From NCBI RefSeq assembly GCF_000272045.2, contig NZ_AJYZ02000042.1:214047-278046 (forward strand): 64,000 bases of DNA. Direction: 5' to 3'. This DNA is from Vibrio crassostreae 9ZC13. GTDB lineage: Bacteria > Pseudomonadota > Gammaproteobacteria > Enterobacterales > Vibrionaceae. Of this stretch, positions 44,485-53,483 are shown piece after piece. A model generated the notes under the pieces. The model ran no database searches. It had not been told where the DNA came from and was given only the letters and a program-made list of their open reading frames with translations. The translations under genes were made by a program, and so were the position numbers. Every line of letters starts with the position of its first letter. The stretch's first letter is position 1.

Positions 44485-44901
44485 CTATCTGTTAGCTATA
44501 GGGTGTTCAGGGTTTAACTGAAGCAGATCCCACAAGTTACCGTAAAGATCTTCAAACACAGCAACGGTACCGTAGCCTTGCTCTTTAGGCTCTCGGACGA
44601 AATTTATGCCCAAAGACGTCATGCGTTCGTAATCACGCCAGAAGTCATCGGTGTTTAAGAATAGGAATACGCGTCCACCAGCTTGGTTACCGATGAAATC
44701 GTGTTGCTCAGGCTTGGAAGCTCTAGCAAGTAACAGGCTCACACCGGTTGAATTTGGTGGAGCAACAACAACCCAGCGTTTATCTTCTTCTGGTAGATAC
44801 GTGTCTTCGATGAGATCAAACTTAAGCTTGTTTACATAGAAATCAAGCGCTTCATCGTAGTCTTTTACCACGAGTGCAATGTGGACAACATTCTGTTTCA
44901 T
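44485..44901 (-). CDS. VOC (glyoxalase/bleomycin-resistance) family protein
   Basis: 138 residues from the ATG at 44901 (MKQNVVHIALVVKDYDEALDFYVNKLKF). The paired beta-alpha-beta modules with His at the start and Glu in VAVFEDLYGNLWDLLQ suggest a metal site. GGTATG lies upstream. Substrate unknown. Confidence 0.82.
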   Translation of the reverse strand: MKQNVVHIALVVKDYDEALDFYVNKLKFDLIEDTYLPEEDKRWVVVAPPNSTGVSLLLARASKPEQHDFIGNQAGGRVFLFLNTDDFWRDYERMTSLGINFVREPKEQGYGTVAVFEDLYGNLWDLLQLNPEHPIANR

Positions 44902-45020
44902 AACATACCTTGTTGGGGTTTTAGCTGCGTGGAATGATGCCATGAAGCAGGCAAAGACACTAGGTGTCTCATCATAAATCGTAGTATCTCGTCCTTCACA
45001 ATCTAAAAGCTATGCATCAC

Positions 45021-45368
45021 CTATAACTCCCAGAATCCCAGTTCGACGCCACCTTGAATAACAATGGCACACATGCCGTGACGTGGTAACTCCATTGGCG
45101 GCACCGCAACTTCGGCGCCTAGTTTCTCGGCTGCAGTTACTGCAGACTGAATATCCTCAACCAACGTGTAATGACGAACAGTTGGTTCTTCAGTTTCACG
45201 AAGCGGTGCTCGAATGCCAATTACCCCGCCATTAGATAGCTTTGCAGTGCGCGCCCCACCAAGGTTCACATCTGCACCACTGAATTTCACGTTGTAGAGC
45301 TGAGCGTATGTTGCACAAACGACATCGACCTCTGGGGTAACCACTTCAAGATATTGAACCTTCATCAA
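45021..45368 (-). CDS. VOC-like small protein
   Basis: 115 residues resembling a truncated or single VOC module: VQYLEVVTPEVDVVCATYAQLYNVKF, then a hydroxylase-like HYTLVEDIQSAVTAAEKLGAEVAVPPMELPRHGMCAIVIQGG. AAGGAAA precedes the start. Confidence 0.75.
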   Translation of the reverse strand: MMKVQYLEVVTPEVDVVCATYAQLYNVKFSGADVNLGGARTAKLSNGGVIGIRAPLRETEEPTVRHYTLVEDIQSAVTAAEKLGAEVAVPPMELPRHGMCAIVIQGGVELGFWEL

Positions 45369-45442
45369 ATTTCCTTCTCGTGTTCTTTAAGACTCTCAAC
45401 CTGCATACAGCTGTGCAGGTGTTTCTCATCAATAATTTATTA

Positions 45443-45913
45443 CTAAGCAATTCGACCGCGCATGATAAATTGCGGGCCTGCTGCGCCACCTAAATACTGT
45501 TGATTGATATCTTCGAAGCCGCCTTTCTTATAACAGTTGAATGCTGCCGGATTTTTGCAATTCACAGTTAAGTAAATCGACTCATACGCTGAGTAATTCG
45601 CTTTTAAATACGGAAACAAAGCCTTCACCGTGCCTGTTCCTAAACCTTTACCTTGCTGGTTTTTATCAAGCACAAAAGCTCTCAAGCCAATGCTTCCTTC
45701 AGGGCAGAATTCGTAGTGCTCTGCGTAAGCGATATCCAGCTTAAAGAAACCCACAACTTCGTTATCAGACTTAATCACGTGCAAGTGCGTCGTTTCACTG
45801 CCGTCTAATAAAAACTCTGCAGCTGTACCAGCGAACTTGACCTGTTCATCGGCGAGTTGGATGGCCTGAACTAACGCCACATGTGATTCTTCAAGCCTTT
45901 CGATAGTTATCAT
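45443..45913 (-). CDS. GNAT family N-acetyltransferase
   Basis: 156 residues; FVLDKNQQGKGLGTGTVKALFPYLK carries the CoA loop, and NPAAFNCYKKGGFEDINQQY the C-terminal motif. RBS AAGGAAC precedes the ATG. Confidence 0.82.
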   Translation of the reverse strand: MITIERLEESHVALVQAIQLADEQVKFAGTAAEFLLDGSETTHLHVIKSDNEVVGFFKLDIAYAEHYEFCPEGSIGLRAFVLDKNQQGKGLGTGTVKALFPYLKANYSAYESIYLTVNCKNPAAFNCYKKGGFEDINQQYLGGAAGPQFIMRGRIA

Positions 45914-45968
45914 TGTTGTTCCTTTTTATACAAACCACATAGTCCCTTATTGAGAGGCGGGAGAAGTT

Positions 45969-46313
45969 CTAACCTCGTAAGCCAATTAGGTTACCAAATG
46001 GGTCCTCTACTTGGCACATGATTAGCCCACCTTCTATGGCCATTGGACCACGATATAACGTTGCTCCAATTGACTGAAAATAAACAAGAGATTCTTCAAC
46101 GCTGTCGACTGACCAATACAGTACTGTTCCTTTTTTACCTGCATTAACTTTACTGTCGGCTTGCACAACTTCAATAGAGAACCCGTTAAGATCCAAAACT
46201 GTAAAATCAGAATCTGGATGATAAATGGCAACGGCATGTGGAAATGCTTTCTGGTACCAGTTCAGCCCTTCTTCAATATTTGGGACATGGACAAGGATAG
46301 CGATTGGACTCAA
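45969..46313 (-). CDS. VOC family protein
   Basis: 114 residues with a TTG start at 46313, supported by AGAGGTAAA just upstream. PIAILVHVPNIEEGLNWYQKAFP opens the fold and MCQVEDPFGNLIGLRG closes it. Metal ligands are not obvious. Confidence 0.75.
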   Translation of the reverse strand: MSPIAILVHVPNIEEGLNWYQKAFPHAVAIYHPDSDFTVLDLNGFSIEVVQADSKVNAGKKGTVLYWSVDSVEESLVYFQSIGATLYRGPMAIEGGLIMCQVEDPFGNLIGLRG

Positions 46314-46372
46314 ATTTACCTCTTCTTCGTTGTTACCGATTATTCAGGATAAAACAAGTTAGTCTGAACCGA

Positions 46373-46729
46373 CTAGAGCTCATCGCTAGTGTCTCGAGAA
46401 CCGTAGTTTGGGAAGTTGATATTAAGAACGTTATCGTCCTCAAGCGTGAATAGAACACTTCCATTCTCTACACCGGTTTCGTTCCTATCTGAACAACCTA
46501 GAAACAACTCCCAATCAAACGAATATTGAACTCGATATTGATTCGCATTGATGTGTAGAACGTCTTTGATTTTAATGCCGTTCACCACATGTGCCATATC
46601 ATCGATGTATGACAGATCAGGGATTAACTTTTCTTCGAAATCACTCTTATGCTCGGTTAAGAAATTGACCAGTTCAGAACATAACTCGGAGCCATGAACC
46701 AATGGTTTAGACAGACTAGAAAACAACAT
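46373..46729 (-). CDS. Hypothetical protein, 118 aa
   Basis: Soluble acidic protein from the ATG at 46729 with GGAG upstream. The C-terminal half has alternating hydrophobic residues (YRVQYSFDWELFLGC, SVLFTLEDDNVLNINFPNYG), suggesting beta strands. No family recognised. Confidence 0.58.
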   Translation of the reverse strand: MLFSSLSKPLVHGSELCSELVNFLTEHKSDFEEKLIPDLSYIDDMAHVVNGIKIKDVLHINANQYRVQYSFDWELFLGCSDRNETGVENGSVLFTLEDDNVLNINFPNYGSRDTSDEL

Positions 46730-46818
46730 TTCTAAATACTCCAAGGATTGTTTTGATATTGGGAAGATGCACGCGAATCTGTTACAAATTCAAGCTCAGC
46801 CAGCGCGAACCTTTAAGG

Positions 46819-47253
46819 CTAAACGTTACTATTATCCGAGCTATTAAACGAGTACATTCGAACTTCATCTCGAGGAAACCAGCCCAATTTTTCGTAAAAC
46901 TGTTGAGCATTGATGTTGTCGTTATAGACAAACAAGTGGGTCTTCGGGATACCTAACCCTGCAAGGGCGTTGACCGCCTCTGCGACAAGCTTACAACCTA
47001 ACTTTTGCCCTCTGAAGTTGGCCGAGACAGCTAAATGTTGTAAATACCCACGACGTCCATCCGTACCGACCAACACAGCGCCAATGATCTCGTTGTTGCT
47101 TTCAGCCACAAAACTTAGACCGAGGTTACGATCTAAATAGCTCGCAATGCTTTCTTTCGAATCGGCATCGCGAATACTCATGCCTTCTGTCTGGCACCAC
47201 AACGCGATCACTGAGTCGTAGTCTGAAATTGCCATTTCCCGAATGTTGACCAA
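46819..47253 (-). CDS. GNAT family N-acetyltransferase
   Basis: 144 residues from a TTG start at 47253 supported by AAGGAGAG. LAVSANFRGQKLGCKLVAEAVNAL and NAQQFYEKLGWFPRDEVRMYS are typical of the YpeA/RimI-like group. An ATG six codons inside is an alternative start. Confidence 0.8.
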   Translation of the reverse strand: MVNIREMAISDYDSVIALWCQTEGMSIRDADSKESIASYLDRNLGLSFVAESNNEIIGAVLVGTDGRRGYLQHLAVSANFRGQKLGCKLVAEAVNALAGLGIPKTHLFVYNDNINAQQFYEKLGWFPRDEVRMYSFNSSDNSNV

Positions 47254-47287
47254 TCTACTCTCCTTGTATAAACGGGCGCTTAATACG

Positions 47288-47707
47288 CTACTTTTTGACG
47301 AGCGACTTGGTGAGAAACGATAGCGAGGAATCTACAGGGTAATTTTCTAACACCATCTGGCATTCATACCCTCGTTTCTCATAGAAAGGCTTAGCTTGGA
47401 AACTTAATGTATCGACCAATGACGACGTACAACCTTGAGACTTCGCATACTCTTCAATACGCTCAAGCAGCTCACTGCCGACTTGCTTTCCTCTCATCGA
47501 ATCGTCAACCCAGAGGAACTTAATCAGTAACCAGCTTCCCCAAAGGTCAGCGATAATGCCACCGACTTTGTTACCTTCTTCCATCGCGTAGTACGCAACT
47601 TGAGACTTGGGGATCCCTTCCAGAAACGGTGTGTTGTGTTTGATTAACCCGCCTCGGACTTCATTAATGTCGTCATCGGAAGGTTCAATATCTAATTGGT
47701 ATTCCAT
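47288..47707 (-). CDS. GNAT family N-acetyltransferase
   Basis: 139 residues; WVDDSMRGKQVGSELLERIEEYAKSQG and QAKPFYEKRGYECQMVLENYP match the subgroup of GNAT proteins annotated near aminoglycoside acetyltransferases in Vibrio. It is 34 bp upstream of the previous GNAT gene, so the two may be co-transcribed. Confidence 0.8.
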   Translation of the reverse strand: MEYQLDIEPSDDDINEVRGGLIKHNTPFLEGIPKSQVAYYAMEEGNKVGGIIADLWGSWLLIKFLWVDDSMRGKQVGSELLERIEEYAKSQGCTSSLVDTLSFQAKPFYEKRGYECQMVLENYPVDSSLSFLTKSLVKK

Positions 47708-47787
47708 TGACTTCCTATCTATAGATTAACGGCTTATGTAACATGTTCGATGCACTTACTAGCAGATAGCTAAACCGCTAAAGTGAG

Positions 47788-48219
47788 TTACTTATACAAG
47801 CTAAACTTCTTTGTAAATTCACGCAGGGTTTCAGTGTCACCAAAGAAGCATACTCCGAGATACTCTAAGTCTGCTTCTTTGGTTTGCTTAGTTCTTTGCT
47901 GTTGCTCGATGGAGCCACCTTCGATCATCGTACTCGTGAAATCGGTAAATTTGATACCACGGCTAATAGCCTCTTCACGTACTTTTCGAAGCTTGTTTGA
48001 ATTGTCGGCTTTCAAAACAATGAAAGGATAGTGAGACAAATTAGGGTGAGTGCCGTCATCCATATCTTGATAGTCGACGTAACAGGTTTCACCCTCGTTC
48101 AATTGATTCGACAAGCCAACACTTAAATGCCCTAGTACATTCAGCGTTCTTCCCAAATCCATCTTCTTACTTAAAACAGCAATAAATCGTTTCTGGTTTT
48201 CATCTGGCAAAGTGCTCAC
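47788..48219 (-). CDS. DUF2000 family protein
   Basis: 143 residues from a GTG start preceded by GGGGAA. The DUF2000 pattern is clear: KRFIAVLSKKMDLGRTLNVLGHLSVGL, YPFIVLKADNSNKLRKVREEA and DLEYLGVCFFGDTETLREFTKKFSL. The family has a peptidyl-tRNA-hydrolase-2-like fold and no assigned role. Confidence 0.82.
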   Translation of the reverse strand: MSTLPDENQKRFIAVLSKKMDLGRTLNVLGHLSVGLSNQLNEGETCYVDYQDMDDGTHPNLSHYPFIVLKADNSNKLRKVREEAISRGIKFTDFTSTMIEGGSIEQQQRTKQTKEADLEYLGVCFFGDTETLREFTKKFSLYK

Positions 48220-48294
48220 AGTGTTCCCCTTATTTGTTTGCGAAAATACATTAGCTATATAACGTATTACCGAGGTGTAGACATTGCAAGTGCT

Positions 48295-48744
48295 TCATCT
48301 AGGAGCTTCTGACTCAGTAAAATTGGTTTTGAATGTAAATGCATAAGGCGAATCACCCACTTCTCTTAGATGCTCTAACCGCTCGATGGCTTCATCAAGG
48401 CTCGGAATATGTTCATCATCAACCCACCAAAGAACATACGTATCTTCAGTTAAACGATGAAACCATTCGTTTTTTCTTCGCATGAAGTCGCGATGGTGAG
48501 TTCTAAACATGAAGTTCTTTAACGAGTCTACTGAATCCCACACCGACATATTGACGATCATATTCGGATCATCGAACGCTTTTATATTGGTCGCATCACC
48601 AGATTCGTCTTTAAGACGCCAGGCAAATCCCTCACTGCTTTCGGCTATGCCATTAACAAGATCCAAATTATCGACAAAGTCTTTGATTTCTGGTGCATCT
48701 AAAGCGTACTTCGCTAGAGCAATATTTAACTGAGCTAATTTCAC
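48295..48744 (-). CDS. DUF3291 family protein
   Basis: 149 residues from a GTG at 48744 preceded by GGAAGAAG; the longer frame adds a hydrophobic stretch without an RBS. The core AQLNIALAKYALDAPEIKDFVDNLD, NMSVWDSVDSLKNFMFRTHHRDFMRRKNEWF and YVLWWVDDEHIPSLDEAIERLE is DUF3291, a dimeric alpha-beta barrel of unknown function. Confidence 0.82.
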   Translation of the reverse strand: MKLAQLNIALAKYALDAPEIKDFVDNLDLVNGIAESSEGFAWRLKDESGDATNIKAFDDPNMIVNMSVWDSVDSLKNFMFRTHHRDFMRRKNEWFHRLTEDTYVLWWVDDEHIPSLDEAIERLEHLREVGDSPYAFTFKTNFTESEAPR

Positions 48745-48881
48745 AATGCTTCTTCCTTGAATGATTATGATAAAAATAGAGAACGCTGCGATAAGCAATA
48801 ACCATTCGCCAATCTCAGATCCTCACTGATACTTTACACCGTAACACGAAAGCTAAATTGATTGTTTTGTTATTGATTTCA

Positions 48882-49703
48882 TTACATCCAACTTTTTATG
48901 TAGTCGCTGATAAGTTCATTGGCTTTGAAAAAAGGGCTAATTGGAAGTGTGAGGTTCAGTTGTTCAATATCTACAACCTCACAGCCATTTAAAGCCTCGA
49001 ATTCAACCCAAGAACATTCATCTACTTTTCGAATCACGTTTGATTCTAATAAAAGTTGAGCAAAATGAGCTGGGCTGTAACCCTTAGTTTCTGCAATAAA
49101 ATGCTGTTTTTCTGAGGTTTGCTTTTGCGCTAACAACAAATAGAATTTGGCGATGTCATAGACGTGGACGTATTGATTATACCCTTGGGATGGGACAGCT
49201 ACCTTAACGGTTCGATTTGCATACGATTCGATGATTCGCTTTAATTGGCAATTGTCACCGCCATATACCAAGCTCGGGCAGTAAACGATATGCCAGTTAG
49301 TACCAATCACGGAATGAATTGTTTTTACGTCTAACTCAACGGCCTTTAAAGGTTTAAGCCTAAACTCTTTAAGGTCTTGTTGAGATGCATGACCAAACAG
49401 CCAAACTCCCGATGTGTGGATCTTTATCGCATCTTCAGACGCAAACCTATCAAGCTGTGTGAGCAAACCATGTTCAATGTCTACGATTTCAACTGGCGAA
49501 AATTCTGACCAGTGAGGGCGTGCGCAATTGATAACCACATCGAAGTAATCTTCATAATCTGTGGATAGGTCTTTGATGTAATCCGAACAAGGGACAATGC
49601 CTTTGTCCCTCCTGTATCCAAAAACATCAAAACCACTGTTTACGAATGCCTTCGTAATGTGACGACCAATATAACCATTGGCACCTGCTATTAAAACTCT
49701 CAT
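48882..49703 (-). CDS. NAD-dependent epimerase/dehydratase family protein
   Basis: 273 residues with an extended SDR fold. The nucleotide site is GANGYIGRHI. The catalytic YxxxK is not in its usual form, so activity is uncertain. It may be a sugar-modifying relative or a reductase-like protein. No sugar genes are adjacent. Confidence 0.75.
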   Translation of the reverse strand: MRVLIAGANGYIGRHITKAFVNSGFDVFGYRRDKGIVPCSDYIKDLSTDYEDYFDVVINCARPHWSEFSPVEIVDIEHGLLTQLDRFASEDAIKIHTSGVWLFGHASQQDLKEFRLKPLKAVELDVKTIHSVIGTNWHIVYCPSLVYGGDNCQLKRIIESYANRTVKVAVPSQGYNQYVHVYDIAKFYLLLAQKQTSEKQHFIAETKGYSPAHFAQLLLESNVIRKVDECSWVEFEALNGCEVVDIEQLNLTLPISPFFKANELISDYIKSWM

Positions 49704-49778
49704 TCATTCCCTAAATTAAACACCAAGCTTCAACCGTTGACCATTTATTCTTCATAAAAACAAATATAATGTTAGCGA

Positions 49779-50237
49779 TTAAAAATACGCAGGTATCGCG
49801 CCTTTGAATTCCGCGTTATCACTCGTACTGTACATACAGTCAGACCCTTCAATTGCGGTAAATCCTAGTCGCCTATAAAACTCTTTGTCAATATCACTAT
49901 GCAGAAACAACGCCTTACTATTTTGATTTTGGAATAGCTCATCTTTTACCAAGTTAATTAATTTTGAAGCATAGCCTTTGCCCCTTAATTCTGGTGGCGT
50001 TGCAATGGAACCCAACCCACGGCTTCCTTCCAAAAGGCCAAACTCTCTCTGATAAACAATCAAAGAAGACACAATTTGTTCCTGTTCTATTAGCACATAC
50101 CAAGTTCCTTTCTGATACTTACCACTGTTGTAACAAGAAGCTAGATACTCATCGACCGACAACTGGCTTCCCCATACATCAAAACCCATGAGATAAATAT
50201 CATCCAACTCATGCGTATGTGCTGTTCTTAAGTACAT
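49779..50237 (-). CDS. GNAT family N-acetyltransferase
   Basis: 152 residues; SIATPPELRGKGYASKLINLVKDEL binds CoA and FYRRLGFTAIEGSDCMY closes the domain. It starts 6 bp after the DinB gene stop, so the two form an operon. Confidence 0.82.
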   Translation of the reverse strand: MYLRTAHTHELDDIYLMGFDVWGSQLSVDEYLASCYNSGKYQKGTWYVLIEQEQIVSSLIVYQREFGLLEGSRGLGSIATPPELRGKGYASKLINLVKDELFQNQNSKALFLHSDIDKEFYRRLGFTAIEGSDCMYSTSDNAEFKGAIPAYF

Positions 50238-50243
50238 AACCTT

Positions 50244-50756
50244 TTACTTTTCTTTCAACACGTCGCTACCTCTACGTGATGGCTCAGCAAAGTGCAGATA
50301 GCGGGTAAATGTGTCCTTTGGGCGTTCTAAATCGTTTTCAGCCAACACCCTAGACGCCATACCTCTGTGGTTATTACCGTGTGTGAGTAAGTGGATAAGA
50401 ATCTCTTCAACAGACATTGTTCCTATATCACCATCTACGAAGTTAAACTGAATAACCTTGTCTAATTCTTCTTTTGAGGCCGACAGCGCATACTGCACTA
50501 ACCATTTGTCATTGTGAGCCATTCTCTCACGCAGCTCTGAAAACGAAGGGGTTTCAACGGTATTATCAGCAGTATATTTTTCTGGTTCACCGAGAATTCG
50601 ACTTATGAATAGACTATCCACTACGGTCGTATGGTTTAAAATTCTAACGAAAAATGTGCCATCGTTTTCCGGCAATTTTGAGAATTGTCTCGCTCCAAAA
50701 TCAAGTAACTGACTATTTGCCCACTTTTTGTATTCAAATGCCTTCGCAAACTGCAT
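50244..50756 (-). CDS. DinB family protein
   Basis: 170 residues, a four-helix-bundle DinB/YfiT-like protein. Candidate metal histidines are in RILNHTTVVDSLF and in the pattern LIHLLTHGNNHRGMASRVL. Some relatives are thiol transferases using bacillithiol or mycothiol; function here is unknown. Confidence 0.82.
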   Translation of the reverse strand: MQFAKAFEYKKWANSQLLDFGARQFSKLPENDGTFFVRILNHTTVVDSLFISRILGEPEKYTADNTVETPSFSELRERMAHNDKWLVQYALSASKEELDKVIQFNFVDGDIGTMSVEEILIHLLTHGNNHRGMASRVLAENDLERPKDTFTRYLHFAEPSRRGSDVLKEK

Positions 50757-50846
50757 TTATTTATCCTTTTTTGTTTCAGTTATTCACTTATGTACCGTCA
50801 TCCACTCCGTGACTGCGTGCAATTGCCACACTCGATGTTCCAATCG

Positions 50847-50948
50847 CTATAAAGCCAGTTTGCTCTGCAATGAGAGCGCTTGCTGAACCCAAACCACATT
50901 TTCATTGGGATCTGGAACTTCGAACAAAGACCAAAACAACTCCAACAT
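50847..50948 (-). pseudogene. Possible 33-codon gene remnant after the csaA-like gene
   Basis: On the minus strand an ATG at 50948 opens MLELFWSLFEVPDPNENVV and ends at a TAG at 50847. The composition looks protein-like (acidic, aromatic) rather than random spacer. It begins 14 bp after the csaA-like stop without a clear RBS. It could be a C-terminal fragment of a lost gene or a coupled small protein. The remaining gap to 50756 holds nothing. Confidence 0.25.
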
Positions 50949-50961
50949 CCAAGTGTGTACG

Positions 50962-51315
50962 TTACCCAGCTCGAGCACCATTAGGCATTTCGGTTTCAGG
51001 ACAAGCTAAACACGGATTTAATTTGTCTTCATAACCAATATCAAACAACATACCCTGAGACATTTCACCCGCCATCTTTCTTTCAGGCAAGTTCACAACA
51101 AACAAAGCTTGCTTACCTTCGATTTCTTTGGGGTTTTCACGCTCTTGTTTGATGCCAGCCAAGATTGATCGCTGATGATCGCCAAAGTCGACGGTGAGTT
51201 TCATCAGCTTATCTGATTTAACGACTTCAGAAACCTTTACGATTAAGCCGACACGAATATCTAATTTCGCGAAATCATCAAACGTAATTTCATCTTTAGT
51301 TGGAGCGTATTTCAT
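50962..51315 (-). CDS. tRNA-binding protein (CsaA/YgjH-like)
   Basis: 117 residues, a single OB-fold tRNA-binding domain of the EMAPII/CsaA type: TFDDFAKLDIRVGLIVKVSEVVKSDKLMKLTVDFG, SILAGIKQ and VVNLPERKMAGEMSQGMLF. Longer at the C-terminus than B. subtilis CsaA, with a CLACPE segment. RBS ambiguous. Confidence 0.82.
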   Translation of the reverse strand: MKYAPTKDEITFDDFAKLDIRVGLIVKVSEVVKSDKLMKLTVDFGDHQRSILAGIKQERENPKEIEGKQALFVVNLPERKMAGEMSQGMLFDIGYEDKLNPCLACPETEMPNGARAG

Positions 51316-51454
51316 AAACCAGACCTCGTTGTTTCCAAATCACATAACGTACAACTAAGTCACTAACAATGCTGAGACTAGATTCAAATTTACCACTGAC
51401 GCCAAACTGAATTAAATACCCAATGTTAAGAGCGATCCCACAAAGCTTTATAGA

Positions 51455-52012
51455 TCAATTCCAAGGAAGCACTTTTACTTGCTGCCATCGAGCCTTATAG
51501 CCAGTGGTCATTTTGTTGTAATTTTCTTCTGTCATTGCTCGCTTATTCGGTTTAATCAGCATATCAAACGCATCCTCTACACCGTATGGTGAAAACAACT
51601 TGATGCCGCCTGAATCATTCAAAGTAAACCCGATAGCAAATGCAGAGAGCCAAGACTCGATACCTTGTTCAACACGATCGTATGGTTGAATGAAGCAACC
51701 GAACTTCTTAGCGTAATGCTCATGAATGGTCGCTTGGTTCTTTACGTCCACGTCGACACAATGACTTAACCGCGAACGAATGCGGTTTTTGAACTGATCT
51801 TCGGTGATAGCTGAGGTACTATTGAAATAGACAACATCGAAGTCTTTGACTTGGTCTAGAAGCGGTTTGTTTTCGATATCATTCCAGATGATTTGAGTGA
51901 TAGCTCCGCCTGCAATATAGAAGTTTGGCAAGCCCACCTCACGACATACTTTGGCTGTATCGATTAGCTCAGGAACTTGTTGAATGAGGTTCTTTAGTTT
52001 TTGTTTATTCAT
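51455..52012 (-). CDS. Nucleotidyltransferase family protein (DUF925-like)
   Basis: 185 residues of the NTP_transf_6 type: VGLPNFYIAGGAITQIIWN, DFDVVYFNSTSAITEDQFKN and INDSG-like GFTLNDSGGIKLFSPYG. The active-site Asp pair is DFD. Role unknown. Confidence 0.78.
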   Translation of the reverse strand: MNKQKLKNLIQQVPELIDTAKVCREVGLPNFYIAGGAITQIIWNDIENKPLLDQVKDFDVVYFNSTSAITEDQFKNRIRSRLSHCVDVDVKNQATIHEHYAKKFGCFIQPYDRVEQGIESWLSAFAIGFTLNDSGGIKLFSPYGVEDAFDMLIKPNKRAMTEENYNKMTTGYKARWQQVKVLPWN

Positions 52013-52050
52013 CGTGACCTAACTAACATCCATCTAAGGTTTGACCAACG

Positions 52051-52896
52051 CTACACATGAATACGCCGACCTGTCGGCATTGCTTCCAGACGCTTGCCTA
52101 ATACTTCTTTCAACAACTCATAAGCTTTCTTGCCTGTGCAGTGCCCTGTATACAGTTTATCAATGGGGTATTGAGACAACGTCAATCCAAGATCTCTAAT
52201 GTCTTGCTTTGTGCCACCAATACTATTGAACAATGGTAAGCCCACTAGATGGAAGCCCCCGACAACCGCTTTTATTCTCTCTCCTGGGAACAGAGTAACC
52301 GCTGTATCAACCATATTAAGAACGCCACTATGCGCACATCCCGTGAATATAACTAAACCATCTGGCTCTTTAATCACTAACAGTAATTCATGATCAAATG
52401 AGTCGCGCTCCCGTCGATTTTCCGACTGTGTATAAAGGTATTTATTACCCTTAGGTTGTTCGTGTTTCACGCTAATATCTGTGATAGCAAAGACATTTGG
52501 GGCGATCTCAGTAGTACGATTAACGAAGACTAACCGCTCGTTGCTGTTTTCTAGTAAGTCCGGATTGATCCCGACATCACTTTTGAAACCGAAAGCCCGG
52601 AAATGATAGCTTTTCTGTTCGCAATTTTTCAGAAACACTTTGGCTTTAGAGTTATGAGCAACAAAATCAGCGGTGCCATTACAATGATCATGATGCCTGT
52701 GTGATATGACAGCGAGGTCTACATCTTTAATATCAATACCCAGTAATGGTGCGTTTTGACAAAACGTATCGCCACTTCCCATATCGAACAAGATCTTTAG
52801 CGATTCAGTTTCAATATGCAGTGATAGTCCGCGCTCAACGGCTAAATCTTTCCTGTTATCCAGTCGAGAGTTATCAACCAGCGTCGTTATTTTCAT
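52051..52896 (-). CDS. MBL-fold metallohydrolase
   Basis: 281 residues from the ATG at 52896, preceded by AAAGGGAA; an ATG six codons earlier is less likely. The metal motif is SHRHHDHCNG, with later CAHSG and TGHCTG. It resembles the dihydropterin/RFAP-synthase-like MBL subgroup, whose archaeal members act in methanopterin synthesis; the bacterial role is unknown. Confidence 0.82.
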   Translation of the reverse strand: MKITTLVDNSRLDNRKDLAVERGLSLHIETESLKILFDMGSGDTFCQNAPLLGIDIKDVDLAVISHRHHDHCNGTADFVAHNSKAKVFLKNCEQKSYHFRAFGFKSDVGINPDLLENSNERLVFVNRTTEIAPNVFAITDISVKHEQPKGNKYLYTQSENRRERDSFDHELLLVIKEPDGLVIFTGCAHSGVLNMVDTAVTLFPGERIKAVVGGFHLVGLPLFNSIGGTKQDIRDLGLTLSQYPIDKLYTGHCTGKKAYELLKEVLGKRLEAMPTGRRIHV

Positions 52897-52914
52897 AGTT
52901 CCCTTTTGATTCAT

Positions 52915-53403
52915 TTACGAATCGCACATTGCCCAACGGAAATAAGGTCTTTGACCATCCATTCGCTCAACCTCTGCACCCAACCTTTTGTAGAAATCAT
53001 GCGCTTTCTTATTATGTGGACTTGCCGTCCATGAGATGTGAGAGGCATATGATGACTCCGCTTGTGACTTTAAAGCCAACATAAGTTCACGGCCATACCC
53101 TTGTGATCTTTGATTTCCTGTAACCAATAGGTCGTCAAGCCAGATTGATGGCTCTCCACTGAAGGATGAATATCGATAGTGATACAGTGCGAAGCCAAAA
53201 GGCTCACAATTCCGTTCTAATATTAATGCATGGGCAAATGCGTAATCACCAAATAATGTGCGTTCGATTTTCTCTATAGTTGTCGAGATTTCACCACTAA
53301 ACCCTTTCATACTCCGGTCAAAGTCAGCTTTTTGTTCAATAAACTCTAACAAGACACTTGAGTCTTCTTGCGTCGCAGTCCGTACGATCACTCTCTTCTC
53401 CAT
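52915..53403 (-). CDS. GNAT family N-acetyltransferase
   Basis: 162 residues from the ATG at 53403 (MEKRVIVRTATQEDS). DLLVTGNQRSQGYGRELMLALKSQAE and NKKAHDFYKRLGAEVERMDG are clear. It resembles the spermidine/diamine acetyltransferase (SAT-like) subgroup. The longer frame to 53460 passes through non-coding sequence. Confidence 0.8.
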   Translation of the reverse strand: MEKRVIVRTATQEDSSVLLEFIEQKADFDRSMKGFSGEISTTIEKIERTLFGDYAFAHALILERNCEPFGFALYHYRYSSFSGEPSIWLDDLLVTGNQRSQGYGRELMLALKSQAESSYASHISWTASPHNKKAHDFYKRLGAEVERMDGQRPYFRWAMCDS

Positions 53404-53483
53404 GGATGAATTTATTCGTTGTCGCCTAACGCCTGTTAATTGATGACAAATGCCACGCATTACAAATCAACTTGCTGCACCAA

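Noticed and set aside
53445-53472. AAATGCCACGCATTACAAATCA as an attC relic
   Set aside because: Only part of the inner box matches and no outer ends were found; too weak to list as a site.
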